From the NCBI GenBank assembly GCA_016791425.1, contig JAEUMQ010000007.1, positions 496,001 through 560,000 on the forward strand: a DNA stretch of 64,000 bases. Reading direction: 5' to 3'. The position numbers were made by a program, and so were the translations under genes. This document shows positions 16,995-28,401 of the stretch, piece by piece. The first letter of the stretch is position 1. Each line of letters opens with the position of its first letter. The notes below the pieces were generated by a model. The model was not told where the DNA came from, searched no databases, and saw only the letters and a list, made by a program, of their open reading frames with translations. This DNA comes from Hyphomonadaceae bacterium. GTDB lineage: Bacteria; Pseudomonadota; Alphaproteobacteria; Caulobacterales; Aquidulcibacteraceae.

Positions 16995-17555
16995 TTGGCC
17001 GAATCAAACGAAGCGATCGTCGCGGAAGCCGCCGAGCGGTACGCGCAGGCCGCGTTCGACCTGGCGCAGGAATCGAACGCCCTGGCTCAGCTGGAAGCGG
17101 ATTTCGCCAAGCTGGACGAGGCATGGGCGGCGAGCGCCGACCTGCGCGACGTCGCCGGCTCGCCGCTGATCGATCCTGAGGAAAAGGCGCGCGCCTTCGT
17201 GGCGGTGGCCGACAAGCTTGGCCTCTCAACCCTGGCGCGCAACCTGATCGGCGTCGTCGCCAGGAACCGCCGCGCCGCCGAGCTGCCGTCGATCTCGCGC
17301 TCCTTCCGCCGCCGCCTCGCGCAACATCGCGGCGCGCGCCAGGCCGAGATCATCTCCGCCCGTCCGCTCGCCGACGCCGAGCGCGATGAGATCATCGCGA
17401 CAGTGGGCAAGTCTCTGGGCGTGAAGATCGAAGCGCAGACGAAGGTCGATGATCGCCTGATCGGCGGCTTCATCGTGCGCGTCGGCTCGCGCCAGTTCGA
17501 CGCCTCGCTCCGCTCCAAGCTCGATTCACTGAAACTCGCGCTCAAGAGCGCTTAA
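16995..17555 (+). CDS. atpH: ATP synthase F1 subunit delta
   Basis: 186 residues with the OSCP/delta fold: helical N-terminus (AERYAQAAFDLAQESNALAQLEADF), middle VVARNRRAAELPSISRSFRR, and the conserved end DRLIGGFIVRVGSRQFDASL followed by SKLDSLKLAL. Delta forms the peripheral stalk linking F1 to subunit b. TTG at 16995 gives the usual family length; an upstream in-frame ATG at 16950 would add 15 unconserved residues. First gene of the F1 operon; the Fo genes are not in the window, as is normal for alphaproteobacteria. Confidence 0.92.
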   Translation: MAESNEAIVAEAAERYAQAAFDLAQESNALAQLEADFAKLDEAWAASADLRDVAGSPLIDPEEKARAFVAVADKLGLSTLARNLIGVVARNRRAAELPSISRSFRRRLAQHRGARQAEIISARPLADAERDEIIATVGKSLGVKIEAQTKVDDRLIGGFIVRVGSRQFDASLRSKLDSLKLALKSA

Positions 17556-17585
17556 GAACAACGCTTCACGAAGAGGACTGAAACG

Positions 17586-19124
<1,539 letters not shown>

Positions 19125-19127
19125 GCG

Positions 19128-20006
19128 ATGCCCAGCCTCAAGGACTTCCGCAACCGGATCTCCAGCGTGAAATCCACGCAGAAGATCACCAAGGCGATGC
19201 AGATGGTGGCGGCCGCCAAGCTGAAGCGCGCGCAGGGCGCGGCGGAGGCGGCTCGTCCGTATGCGGAGCGCGTCGCGACGGTGATGGCGAACCTCGCGGC
19301 CGCCGTGCAGGGCGAGAGCGCGCCGCTCCTGCTGCGCGGGACCGGCAAGGACGAGACGCATCTTCTTGTCGTCGCCACGTCCGAGCGGGGTCTCTGCGGC
19401 GGGTTCAACACCCAGATCGTCCGCTTGGCGCGCGAGCGCATCAATGAGCTGCTGCGCGCCGGCAAGAAGGTGAAGCTGCTCCTGGTCGGCAAGAAGGGCC
19501 GCGACCAGCTGCGCCGCGTGCATGCCGACAAGATCGTCGATTACATCGATCTCTCCGGCTTCCGCGCGATCGACGCGACCGCCGCGCGCCTGGTGGCCGA
19601 GAAGGTCACGTCGCTCTTCGCAGCGGGCGAGTTCGACGTCGCGACGCTCTTCTATTCGCGCTTCAAGTCCGTCATCAGCCAGGTCCCGACCGCACGCCAG
19701 CTCATCCCGGCCGTGGCCGCCGAAGGCGCCAAGCCGCCGGACCTGAAGGGCGCCGTGTACGAGGCCGAGCCCAGCGAAGAGGAGATCCTCGAGGCGCTGC
19801 TGCCGCGCTACATCTCCAGCCTCATCCTGCAGGCGCTGCTGGAGAACCAGGCCGGCTTCGCCGGCGCGCAGATGACCGCGATGGACAACGCCACGCGCAA
19901 CGCCGGCGACCTCATCAAGAAGCTGACGCTGCGCTACAATCGCCAGCGCCAGGCCAACATCACCAAAGAGCTGATCGAGATCATCTCCGGCGCGGAAGCC
20001 CTCTAG
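19128..20006 (+). CDS. atpG: ATP synthase F1 subunit gamma
   Basis: 292 residues. Starts [20 protein letters not shown], contains [18 protein letters not shown], and ends [38 protein letters not shown]. These are the two coiled-coil termini and central Rossmann-like domain of the rotor stalk. It is directly downstream of atpA. In most relatives atpD follows at once; here two unrelated genes intervene. Confidence 0.98.
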   Translation: MPSLKDFRNRISSVKSTQKITKAMQMVAAAKLKRAQGAAEAARPYAERVATVMANLAAAVQGESAPLLLRGTGKDETHLLVVATSERGLCGGFNTQIVRLARERINELLRAGKKVKLLLVGKKGRDQLRRVHADKIVDYIDLSGFRAIDATAARLVAEKVTSLFAAGEFDVATLFYSRFKSVISQVPTARQLIPAVAAEGAKPPDLKGAVYEAEPSEEEILEALLPRYISSLILQALLENQAGFAGAQMTAMDNATRNAGDLIKKLTLRYNRQRQANITKELIEIISGAEAL

Positions 20007-20018
20007 GGAGCAACGACG

Positions 20019-20444
20019 ATGGCTGGCCCGACATCCGTTCTGCATCGCGAGCTCGCGCATTCCGGCGGCGGCCGCGACGGCAAGGTGCACCTCGACAACG
20101 AGACGCTCTGGATCGCTATGGCGATCCCAAAAGACATGGGCGGGTCGGGCCTAGGCGCGAACCCGGAGGCGCTGTTCGCCATGGGCTACGCGACGTGCTT
20201 CAATTCCGCGGTGCTCTTCGTCGCCGGCCAGAAGAAGCTCGATGCCTCGAAGGCGAAGGTAAGCTGCGAAGTCGGCATCGGCCGCAACGACGCGGGCGGC
20301 TTTGCGCTGCAGGCCAAGCTCACCGTCTCCATCCCCGGCATGGACAAGGCGCAGGCGCAGGAGCTCGTCGAAGCCGCGCATCAGGTGTGCCCGTATTCGA
20401 ACGCCACGCGCGGCAACATGCCGGTGGAGCTGGTCGTCGAATAA
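20019..20444 (+). CDS. Ohr-type organic hydroperoxide resistance protein (OsmC family)
   Basis: 141 residues with the two redox cysteines of the Ohr/OsmC fold: GYATCFNSAVLFVA and AHQVCPYSNATRGN. The layout (GGRDGKV, then IPKDMGGSGLGANPEALFAMGYA) matches Ohr, which reduces organic peroxides at the cost of dihydrolipoyl-protein thiols. It is placed 12 bases after atpG in the same direction, inside the ATP synthase operon, so it is probably expressed with it. No OhrR gene is nearby. Confidence 0.9.
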   Translation: MAGPTSVLHRELAHSGGGRDGKVHLDNETLWIAMAIPKDMGGSGLGANPEALFAMGYATCFNSAVLFVAGQKKLDASKAKVSCEVGIGRNDAGGFALQAKLTVSIPGMDKAQAQELVEAAHQVCPYSNATRGNMPVELVVE

Positions 20445-20818
20445 TGCGTGCGGCGGCGCCTCTCTCGCTTGCAGCGCTCGCCGCGTGCGGCCCCGCCTGG
20501 GCGCCGGGGGACGCGCCATCGCATCCCTGCCCGCGCATCAGCGCCGCCGAGTTCGAGCGCGCGATCGCCGACGGCGCGACCCGCGGGACGGTGCGCGTCT
20601 TCGCCAGTGGGGTCTCGGACCGCATCACCGGCCCAGGCGTCGAGCATTGCGCGACATTCAAGGGAAGCGCGATCAAGCCGTGCCGCCGGCCCAATGATTA
20701 TGTGCTGAGCTTCGAGATCGAGAGCGGCGAAAGCTTCTACGTGCGCGTCGAGGCCGGTGAAGAATACCGCTTCCGCCCGCAGAACGCGCCGAACACGTGC
20801 GAAATCCTGGAACACTGA
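20444..20818 (+). CDS. Small secreted or lipoprotein, unknown (124 aa)
   Basis: The ATG overlaps the stop of the ohr gene (TAATG), which suggests translational coupling. The N-terminus is hydrophobic and ends LAALAACGPAW, a likely lipobox with Cys15. The mature part has four further cysteines (HPCPR, EHCATF, IKPCRR, NTCEI), possibly two disulfides, and a beta-rich C-terminus (YVLSFEIESGESFYVRVEAG). No known family is recognised. It lies between ohr and atpD. Confidence 0.65.
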   Translation: MRAAAPLSLAALAACGPAWAPGDAPSHPCPRISAAEFERAIADGATRGTVRVFASGVSDRITGPGVEHCATFKGSAIKPCRRPNDYVLSFEIESGESFYVRVEAGEEYRFRPQNAPNTCEILEH

Positions 20819-20827
20819 AGACGCTGA

Positions 20828-22273
<1,446 letters not shown>

Positions 22274-22322
22274 GCATGGCGTCGCACGCCCTGCGCGTCT
22301 TCTCCTCTTCGAGTGCGCTCAC

Positions 22323-22871
22323 ATGAGCCCCGGCGAGGTCGCAGCGCGCGTGATCGTGGATTTCTGCTTGCCGATGATCCAGGGCAAGCGCGTCGCGCAT
22401 GCGCCGGTGCTTGGCCGTCAGCTTGAGGGCGAGGAGAAGGCCGAGATCGGCGGCAGCGCGGACGGCGTGACGATGGTCTTCGACACTCTGCAGGGCAGCG
22501 TTTTTTGCGACCTGGCCGACGCGCGCGCGCTGATCTGGTATCGGGAGGCGGACAGCGAGGCGGCGCCGGGCCTGCTCGATGCGGCCCTGAAGCGTGCGTA
22601 TCCTGCGGCGAAGCAGCTGGAAGAAGTGCCCCATCCCCAACAGCGTGCGATGCGCGTGCGCGCCTACGAGGTGGACCTCGGCGACGGCAAGCTGAGCCGC
22701 CTGGAGGTTGGCTTCCCGCTGCCTGGCGCGCCGCCGCAGGATCGCGGTTTCGTGGTGCGGGTGAACGCGCTTCTGCGCGGCGCGGCCGCGTCGCCGGGCG
22801 CGGCTGGGCCGGCGGCGCCGCCCGAGGCGCCAACGCCGCCCGAGCCGAAAAAGAAGAAGGGTTGGTTCTGA
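22323..22871 (+). CDS. Unknown protein inserted between atpD and atpC (182 aa)
   Basis: No signal peptide or membrane helix is evident. It contains mixed alpha/beta sequence (VIVDFCLPMIQGKRV, TMVFDTLQGSVFCDLADARALIWYREA) and a low-complexity tail of Ala, Pro and Gly ending PPEPKKKKGWF. I do not recognise a domain. It starts 50 bases after atpD without a strong ribosome-binding site and ends four bases before atpC, so it is almost certainly co-transcribed with the ATP synthase genes. Confidence 0.65.
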   Translation: MSPGEVAARVIVDFCLPMIQGKRVAHAPVLGRQLEGEEKAEIGGSADGVTMVFDTLQGSVFCDLADARALIWYREADSEAAPGLLDAALKRAYPAAKQLEEVPHPQQRAMRVRAYEVDLGDGKLSRLEVGFPLPGAPPQDRGFVVRVNALLRGAAASPGAAGPAAPPEAPTPPEPKKKKGWF

Positions 22872-22874
22872 GAC

Positions 22875-23279
22875 ATGGCTGACAAACTGAACTTCGCGCT
22901 GGTGTCGCCCGAGCGCGAGCTCTTCAACGGTGAAGTCGATCAGGTCGTCGTGCCCGGCACGGAAGGCGAGTTCGGCGTGCTGCCGAACCATGCGCCGGTG
23001 ATCTCGATGATCCGCCCCGGCGCTCTGCGCATCTTCGACGGCGGCGTCGAGCGGCGCATTTTCGTCGATGGCGGGTTCGCGGATGTGACGCCGGCCGGAT
23101 TGACCGTCCTTGCGGAAGACGCCGTCGATCTGGCCAGCGTGGATGCAGCCAAGCTCGACCAGGACATCAAGAATGCGTCGGAGGACGTCCGCGACGCGCG
23201 GGAGGAGCCCAAGCGCCTTGCGGCCGAAGCGCGCCTGAAGCGTCTTGAAGCGTTGAAAGCCGCGCTCACCCGCCGTTAA
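22875..23279 (+). CDS. atpC: ATP synthase F1 subunit epsilon
   Basis: 134 residues: N-terminal beta-sandwich (LNFALVSPERELFNGEVDQVVVPGTEGEFGVLPNHAP written here in parts: LNFALVSPERELF, VVVPGTEGEFGVLPNHAPV) and a C-terminal helical hairpin (EEPKRLAAEARLKRLEALKA). Epsilon links gamma to the c-ring and can inhibit ATP hydrolysis. Last gene of the operon. Confidence 0.96.
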   Translation: MADKLNFALVSPERELFNGEVDQVVVPGTEGEFGVLPNHAPVISMIRPGALRIFDGGVERRIFVDGGFADVTPAGLTVLAEDAVDLASVDAAKLDQDIKNASEDVRDAREEPKRLAAEARLKRLEALKAALTRR

Positions 23280-23335
23280 CGCTCTTCAAAAGGGAAGCCG
23301 CGCGTCGGCACGCTCCTGGCACGGGCGTGCGGATC

Positions 23336-24262
23336 ATGAATGCGCACGCCCTCTTCATGCCCGCCGATGCCGAGGCCAAGCCGTGCGCTGTCCCGCGACG
23401 GCGCATAAGGCAACTCTTCTTCGCATTGTTCGCAGGCGCCCTCGTCCTCAATGCATACGCCTGGCTCGTCGAGCCGCGCATGCTGATGGTGAACCGCGTG
23501 ACGATCGAGAGCGCGACCTGGACTGGCGCGCCGTTGACCATCGCCGCGCTGGGCGATGTCCATGTCGGCGGCATGCACGTTCCCGCCGAGCGGGTCGAGC
23601 AGGTCGTGCGGCGCATCAACCGGCTGAACCCGGACCTCGTCGTTCTGCTCGGCGACTATGCCGATGGCGAGGCCCGCGCGGCGGACCGTTCGCCTGCGGA
23701 GCGCGAGGAGATCGTCCGTGGGCTGTCGAGTTTCCGCGGCCTGACCGCGAAATACGGGACCGCCGCCGCGATCGGCAACCATGACGCCTATTATGATCGC
23801 GCCGGCATCATGAACGTGCTGGAGGCCGCCGGCGTGCGGGTGCTCTCGAACGCCAATGCCGTGATCGAGCGTGCGAACGGCGAGCGTTTCGTGGTCGCGG
23901 GCCTCGAGGACGTGGACACCGGCCGCCCCGATTATGAAGAAGCCATGGCGCGCGCCCCCGCGGACGCCCCAGTGATCGTCGTTGCGCACAATCCCGATGT
24001 CTTCCCGCACCTGCCGAGCCGGCCCGCGCTCACGCTCGCGGGCCACACCCATTGCGGCCAGGTGAGCGTGCCGTTCGTCGGCCGCCCCGTGACAGAATCC
24101 GCCTACGGACAAAGATACGCGTGCGGCCATGTCGAGGAGGCGGGTCGGCATCTCTTCGTCACCGCCGGCTTGGGCACGAGCCTCCTGCCGGTGCGCTTCA
24201 TGAACCCGCCGGAGATCGCGCTCATCACGCTGCGCGGGCCTTCGGCGCCGCCTGTGAGCTGA
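23336..24262 (+). CDS. Membrane-anchored metallophosphoesterase (YkuE/YaeI-like, 308 aa)
   Basis: One N-terminal hydrophobic segment (LFFALFAGALVLNAYAWLV) is followed by a calcineurin-like catalytic domain with all metal motifs: GDVHVG, LLGDYADG, GNHDAYY, VVAHNPD and LAGHTHCGQVSVP. Relatives include YaeI/LpxG-like and YkuE phosphodiesterases acting at the membrane, some on UDP-diacylglucosamine-type lipids. The substrate here is unknown. ATG at 23336 is preferred to a GTG three codons earlier, though neither has a clear ribosome-binding site. It follows atpC by 57 bases. Confidence 0.85.
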   Translation: MNAHALFMPADAEAKPCAVPRRRIRQLFFALFAGALVLNAYAWLVEPRMLMVNRVTIESATWTGAPLTIAALGDVHVGGMHVPAERVEQVVRRINRLNPDLVVLLGDYADGEARAADRSPAEREEIVRGLSSFRGLTAKYGTAAAIGNHDAYYDRAGIMNVLEAAGVRVLSNANAVIERANGERFVVAGLEDVDTGRPDYEEAMARAPADAPVIVVAHNPDVFPHLPSRPALTLAGHTHCGQVSVPFVGRPVTESAYGQRYACGHVEEAGRHLFVTAGLGTSLLPVRFMNPPEIALITLRGPSAPPVS

Positions 24263-24268
24263 GGGGCT

Positions 24269-25102
24269 TTACGCCTCAGGCCGCTCGCCGCCGAGGCCGA
24301 AGAGGCGCATGGGTTTCTTCTTCTTCGAACTCTTCGGCGCGAGGCCCTTCGCCGCGAGCCAGTCGAGCGAGAGCCCGGCCACGTCGCGCCATTCAGGCTC
24401 GCCGATGAGCCAATGGCTCATCTCCGGAAATTCGTGGAACTGCGCCTGGCCGTCCTTGTAGCGCGCCGCGATGCGCCGAACGGTGGTGGCCGAATTCACA
24501 TGGTCCTGCCCGCCTGCGATAGCGAGCACGGGCGCCGCGATCTTGTAGGCTGGCGCCGCCGCCGCCATCGTCCGGTCGAGCCACCAATGCACGACCTCCA
24601 TGATCGCGCGTCCGCTCTCCGGGAGAAACCGCGCGAAGGCGCGCCGCGCGGCATCGCGCGAAAGCCGGTCGAGCGTGGTTTGCCGCGCGATGCGGAAATC
24701 CGGCGGGATCGGCCGGCGCCAATAATCGCCGAGCATCGCCACGCCGAACGCATTGCTGGTTTCGTTGATCGTGGTCGGCGGCACGCCCCAAGGCGCGGAC
24801 GGCGCGAGCAGCACGAGCGCCTGCGCCTTCATGCGCGCCGCGACGAGCTGCGCCACGAGGCCGCCGAGCGAATGCCCGATCAGGATCGGCGGCTCTGAGA
24901 GCTCGCGCGCATAATGCACGTAGGCGTTGGCGTAATCGTCCACGCCAGTCTGCGCGAGGAGCTCAAGATCCGCGCCGCGCTCATGGTGCGGCATGTTCGG
25001 CGCGTGCGTCTCATAGCCCGCGCCTTCGAACGCTGTACGGAACTCGTCGAAGGACCAGCCGCCGCAGAACGCGCCGTGAATGAATACGATTGGCGGCGCC
25101 AT
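24269..25102 (-). CDS. Alpha/beta-fold hydrolase (277 aa)
   Basis: FIHGAFCGGWSFDEF forms the oxyanion-hole region, GHSLGGLVAQ carries the nucleophile serine, an acidic residue sits in AIAGGQDHVNSA, and the histidine is in PEMSHWLIGEPEW, completing the triad. Esterases of this sub-type are broad. The C-terminus is lysine-rich (SSKKKKPMRLFG). ATG at 25102 is preferred to the adjacent TTG. It converges with the metallophosphoesterase. Substrate unknown. Confidence 0.85.
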   Translation of the reverse strand: MAPPIVFIHGAFCGGWSFDEFRTAFEGAGYETHAPNMPHHERGADLELLAQTGVDDYANAYVHYARELSEPPILIGHSLGGLVAQLVAARMKAQALVLLAPSAPWGVPPTTINETSNAFGVAMLGDYWRRPIPPDFRIARQTTLDRLSRDAARRAFARFLPESGRAIMEVVHWWLDRTMAAAAPAYKIAAPVLAIAGGQDHVNSATTVRRIAARYKDGQAQFHEFPEMSHWLIGEPEWRDVAGLSLDWLAAKGLAPKSSKKKKPMRLFGLGGERPEA

Positions 25103-25137
25103 CAAATAACCTCGCTGCGTGAAGGCGCCGGACCAAT

Positions 25138-25163
25138 GCTCCTAGGCCAAAGTTCCTAGGAGC
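25138..25163. promoter_or_regulatory. Inverted repeat upstream of the hydrolase gene
   Basis: GCTCCTAGG and CCTAGGAGC form a perfect 9-bp inverted repeat separated by 8 bases, 36 bases before the hydrolase start codon and after the rppH stop. A second smaller one (GCAACG-N6-CGTTGC) follows near 25169. No T run follows on either strand, so an operator is more likely than a terminator. The binding protein is unknown. Confidence 0.4.
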
Positions 25164-25205
25164 GTGTCGCAACGGTACATCGTTGCAAGCACTGGGCCGG
25201 CGGAC

Positions 25206-25718
25206 TCATCCATCCGCCTTCGTTCGCTGCGTTCCCCCCGCATGGCGCATGAAGCGTCGCACCACATCCTCATATACCGCGCGCTTGAACGGTATCACAA
25301 GTGCGGGCGCCTCTTCGAGCCTGCCCCAGCGCCAGTCGCTGAATTCCGGTTTATGTTTGTCGAGCTGGACATCGGCGTCGCGGCCGCGAAATCGAAGCGC
25401 GAACCATTTCTGACGCTGCCCAATATAGCGCCCGCGCGATGATTCGCGTGCGCGAATATCTTCAGGAAACTCGTAATAGAGCCAGTCGTCGGTCTCCTCC
25501 AGCAGATCCACGAGCGACTCGGTGAGGCCGATCTCTTCTTCCAGTTCGCGCATCGCCGCTTCGCGTGGCGTCTCCCCGCGATCGACGCCGCCCTGCGGCA
25601 TTTGCCACTGATAGGGTCCGCTGGTGTTCGCGCGCTTGCCGAGGAACACGAGCCCGCTCGGATGGAAGACCGCGAGCCCCACGTTTGGCCGGTAGCGGTC
25701 CGGATCCCTTGCGCTCAT
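25206..25718 (-). CDS. rppH: RNA pyrophosphohydrolase RppH (Nudix)
   Basis: 170 residues. The Nudix box is GGVDRGETPREAAMRELEEEIGL. The surrounding RPNVGLAVFHPSGLVFLGKR and WQMPQGG match RppH, which removes pyrophosphate from mRNA 5' ends and so starts decay. Its ATG overlaps the stop codon of the upstream divergent-deacetylase gene (ATGA), so they are translationally coupled. Last gene of the obgE-to-rppH run. Confidence 0.92.
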   Translation of the reverse strand: MSARDPDRYRPNVGLAVFHPSGLVFLGKRANTSGPYQWQMPQGGVDRGETPREAAMRELEEEIGLTESLVDLLEETDDWLYYEFPEDIRARESSRGRYIGQRQKWFALRFRGRDADVQLDKHKPEFSDWRWGRLEEAPALVIPFKRAVYEDVVRRFMRHAGGTQRTKADG

Positions 25719-26968
25719 CGCGCTTGCGTGCGCGCGAAGAGCACGGCCGAGACCGGCGCGAGGGTGAAGCCCCGCGCGTCCAGGTCTCGCGCCCATGTCG
25801 CGATCTGCTCCATGGTCACAGGATAAGCGAAACCAGCGCCGATGGCGCTGCCATTCTGTCGTGCGAGCGTCTCCAGACTGAGCAGCTGCTCGCTGATCGC
25901 GTCGGCCTCGCGGCGGGCGTCGACGATCCGGTCGGCTGATGCCGTCTGCAGGCCGGCCCGCGCGGCCTCCACCGACAGCGCCGAGCGCTGCCCGATGCCG
26001 CTGGTGAAGAAGACGAGGCCGCGCCGCCTGATCTGCTGCACGACCGGCCCAGCGGCCTGGGCGGAGGCGGCGAAGCGGGCGCCCTGATAGTTCGTGACGC
26101 CGAAATAGCCGGCCCCGCGCGAAAGCAGGTTTTCCAGCCGCGCCGTGTTCACCGCGGGCGTGCCGGCCGCGAGCAGGGTCTGCGGGCCCGTGTCGTCCGC
26201 GGCAGGGTCGAACGGCTCCATGGGCAGCTCGAGCATGACCTCGTGGCCGCTGGCGCGGGCCTGGTCGATCCAGGGCTGAAGCCTCGCGGCGTAAGGCACG
26301 AAGGAGAGCGTCACCTCAGGCGGCAGCTCGTCGATGGCCTGCGTGGTGGTTCGGGCGTTGAAGCCGAGCCCGCCGACCACGATGGAGATTTTCGGCCGTC
26401 GGTCGGCCTGGAAAGGCCGCGCATAGGCCTGGGAAGGCATGCGCCCGTCCCGCGCGACGATCGGCAGCGGCCCGAGCGGCCCCTGTTCGGTCAGGCCGAC
26501 GAACGGCGCGCGCGGCAGCGGCTGAACGTTCCGGGCAGGCGTGGGGGTCTGGACCAGCGCGATCCGCACTTCGCCGGCCGATGCGTCCTCAGCAATGGCG
26601 CTGGCCGGCTCGTGGCCGCGCACCGGGCCTTCCGGGGCAGGGGCGAGATCGTCCAGCTTCAGATTGCCGAGCGGCGCCGCCACATCGGAGAATGACAGGC
26701 GCTGCACGCCGTCGTCCGCGACGGCCGGCTCCAGCGCCACGACCTTGCGCGGACCGGCGGCCGATGGATCGCCGAGGAACTGGATCGCGACCGCGCCGGC
26801 GATCACGCACGCGGCGAAGATCGCTACCGGAACGAGCCCGCGCGGCTTGGCCAGAAACCCGGGAACGACGGCGCGCTGCTTCGGAGGCCGGCGCTCGCCC
26901 TTGGCGGCCGCCATCGCCTGCGCCCGGATCGCGCCAGGACCGGATCTAAGGGAACGAAGGCCAAACAA
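25715..26968 (-). CDS. Divergent polysaccharide deacetylase family protein (YibQ-like, 417 aa)
   Basis: One N-terminal TM segment (GLVPVAIFAACVIAGAVAIQ) is followed by a Pro/Ala-rich linker and a C-terminal NodB-like domain: SIVVGGLGFNARTTTQAI, VTLSFVPYAARL, HEVMLELPMEPF. The family normally shows VIDDLG at the first position; here the metal-binding Asp pair is replaced by Gly-Gly, so deacetylase activity is doubtful. Genomic association with envC, ctpA and rppH is standard and suggests a cell-envelope role. Confidence 0.8.
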   Translation of the reverse strand: MFGLRSLRSGPGAIRAQAMAAAKGERRPPKQRAVVPGFLAKPRGLVPVAIFAACVIAGAVAIQFLGDPSAAGPRKVVALEPAVADDGVQRLSFSDVAAPLGNLKLDDLAPAPEGPVRGHEPASAIAEDASAGEVRIALVQTPTPARNVQPLPRAPFVGLTEQGPLGPLPIVARDGRMPSQAYARPFQADRRPKISIVVGGLGFNARTTTQAIDELPPEVTLSFVPYAARLQPWIDQARASGHEVMLELPMEPFDPAADDTGPQTLLAAGTPAVNTARLENLLSRGAGYFGVTNYQGARFAASAQAAGPVVQQIRRRGLVFFTSGIGQRSALSVEAARAGLQTASADRIVDARREADAISEQLLSLETLARQNGSAIGAGFAYPVTMEQIATWARDLDARGFTLAPVSAVLFARTQAR

Positions 26969-27043
26969 GCCTTGGAATCATCATGGGATTCGGCGCGCCC
27001 GTCTTGCGAAGGCGCGCCGTTTTACCCAGGGAAGTGCAGTATC

Positions 27044-28354
27044 TCAGCCGGCGCGGGCGCGCAGCCGCTCCGCGACCTGTCCGCCCCGGAGCAGCTCGAG
27101 CGCCCGGTGCATCTGGTAATCGGCGTCGGCCTTCCAGTCTTCCGGCGGCTGATCGGCGGGATCGTGCGGCGCGCGGCGGCGGGCGCCGTTCTCGTTGCCG
27201 AGCGCCCGCGGCAGGTCCGCCTCGGAGATCCCGAGCCTGCGGACCCTTGAGGGCTCCACGCGGCGGGCCGCGACCTCGAAGTCCGGATCGATGCCGGAGC
27301 CTTGGATGGACTTGCCGGAGGGGGTGTAATAGCGCGCCGTCGTCAGCCGGAGCGCCCCGTCGCGGCCGCCTTGCAGCGGTATGACGGTCTGCACCGAGCC
27401 TTTGCCGAACGTGGTGGTGCCGACGAGGATTGCGCGATTGCGGTCCTGCAGGGCGCCGGCGACGATTTCCGACGCCGAGGCCGAGCCGCCATTGATCAGC
27501 ACGACGATTGGGATGCCTTCCAGGTAGTCGCCCGGGCGGGCGTTGTAGCGCTGGACGTCGTTGGTGCGCCGGCCGCGGGTGGACACCACTTCGCCGCCGG
27601 ACAGGAAGGCGTCCGACACATCAATCGCCTGGTCGAGCAGGCCGCCAGGATTGTTCCGCAGATCGAGCACCACGCCCTTGAGGCCGCCAGGCGCGCCGCG
27701 GCGCACATTGCGGATCGCTTCGGAAAGCGCCGTGGAGGTGCGCTCGTTGAACAGCGAGACGCGGATGACCCCGACATCGCCTTCCATCCGCGAGGTGACG
27801 GAGCGGACGGTGATGATCTCGCGCGTCAGGCTGACGTCGAAGGGCTCAGCCCCTTCGCGGACGACGGTGACCTTGATCGAGGTGCCGACTTGGCCGCGCA
27901 TGCGCTGCACGGCCTCGTTGAGCGTGAGGCCGACGATGCTCTGGTCGTCGATGGCGGTCAGGTAGTCCCCCGCCTGGATGCCGGCCCGGGAGGCGGGCGT
28001 CTCGTCGATCGGGGAGACGACGCGGACGACGCCTTCCTCGGTGGTGACTTCAATCCCGAGGCCGCCGTACTCGCCGCGGGTTTGCACCTGCATGTCGCGG
28101 AAATCGGTGGGCGAAAGATAGGAGGAGTGGGGGTCGAGCGAGGCGAGCATCCCCTGGATGGCCGCCTCCATCATCTCGCCTTCATTGACGTCGGTGACGT
28201 AGTCGGTCTCGACCCGCGCCAGGACGTCGGCGAATAGTTCCAGCTGGCGGTAAACATCGCCGCGCGGCCCGCCGGTGGATTGGGAAGACCAAGCGAGCGC
28301 TCCCACGCAGGCGGCCAAGCCGACCACGGGCGCTGCAATCCATGCCAGCCGCAT
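27044..28354 (-). CDS. ctpA: S41 C-terminal-processing peptidase (CtpA-like, 436 aa)
   Basis: A signal/anchor segment (LAWIAAPVVGLAACVGALAW) is followed by a PDZ domain (YGGLGIEVTTEEGVVRVVSP), then the tail-specific protease core with catalytic Ser in NGGSASASEIVAGAL and Lys in TTFGKGSVQTVIPL. It is a periplasmic protease trimming murein-related and other proteins. The ATG at 28354 is preceded by GAGGAGG; an earlier in-frame GTG overlaps that site and is rejected. It stands between envC and the YibQ-like gene. Confidence 0.92.
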   Translation of the reverse strand: MRLAWIAAPVVGLAACVGALAWSSQSTGGPRGDVYRQLELFADVLARVETDYVTDVNEGEMMEAAIQGMLASLDPHSSYLSPTDFRDMQVQTRGEYGGLGIEVTTEEGVVRVVSPIDETPASRAGIQAGDYLTAIDDQSIVGLTLNEAVQRMRGQVGTSIKVTVVREGAEPFDVSLTREIITVRSVTSRMEGDVGVIRVSLFNERTSTALSEAIRNVRRGAPGGLKGVVLDLRNNPGGLLDQAIDVSDAFLSGGEVVSTRGRRTNDVQRYNARPGDYLEGIPIVVLINGGSASASEIVAGALQDRNRAILVGTTTFGKGSVQTVIPLQGGRDGALRLTTARYYTPSGKSIQGSGIDPDFEVAARRVEPSRVRRLGISEADLPRALGNENGARRRAPHDPADQPPEDWKADADYQMHRALELLRGGQVAERLRARAG

Positions 28355-28401
28355 ACTGCCTAGCCTCCTCACCCACGTGTGGGTCGATTCTTATCACCGG
28401 G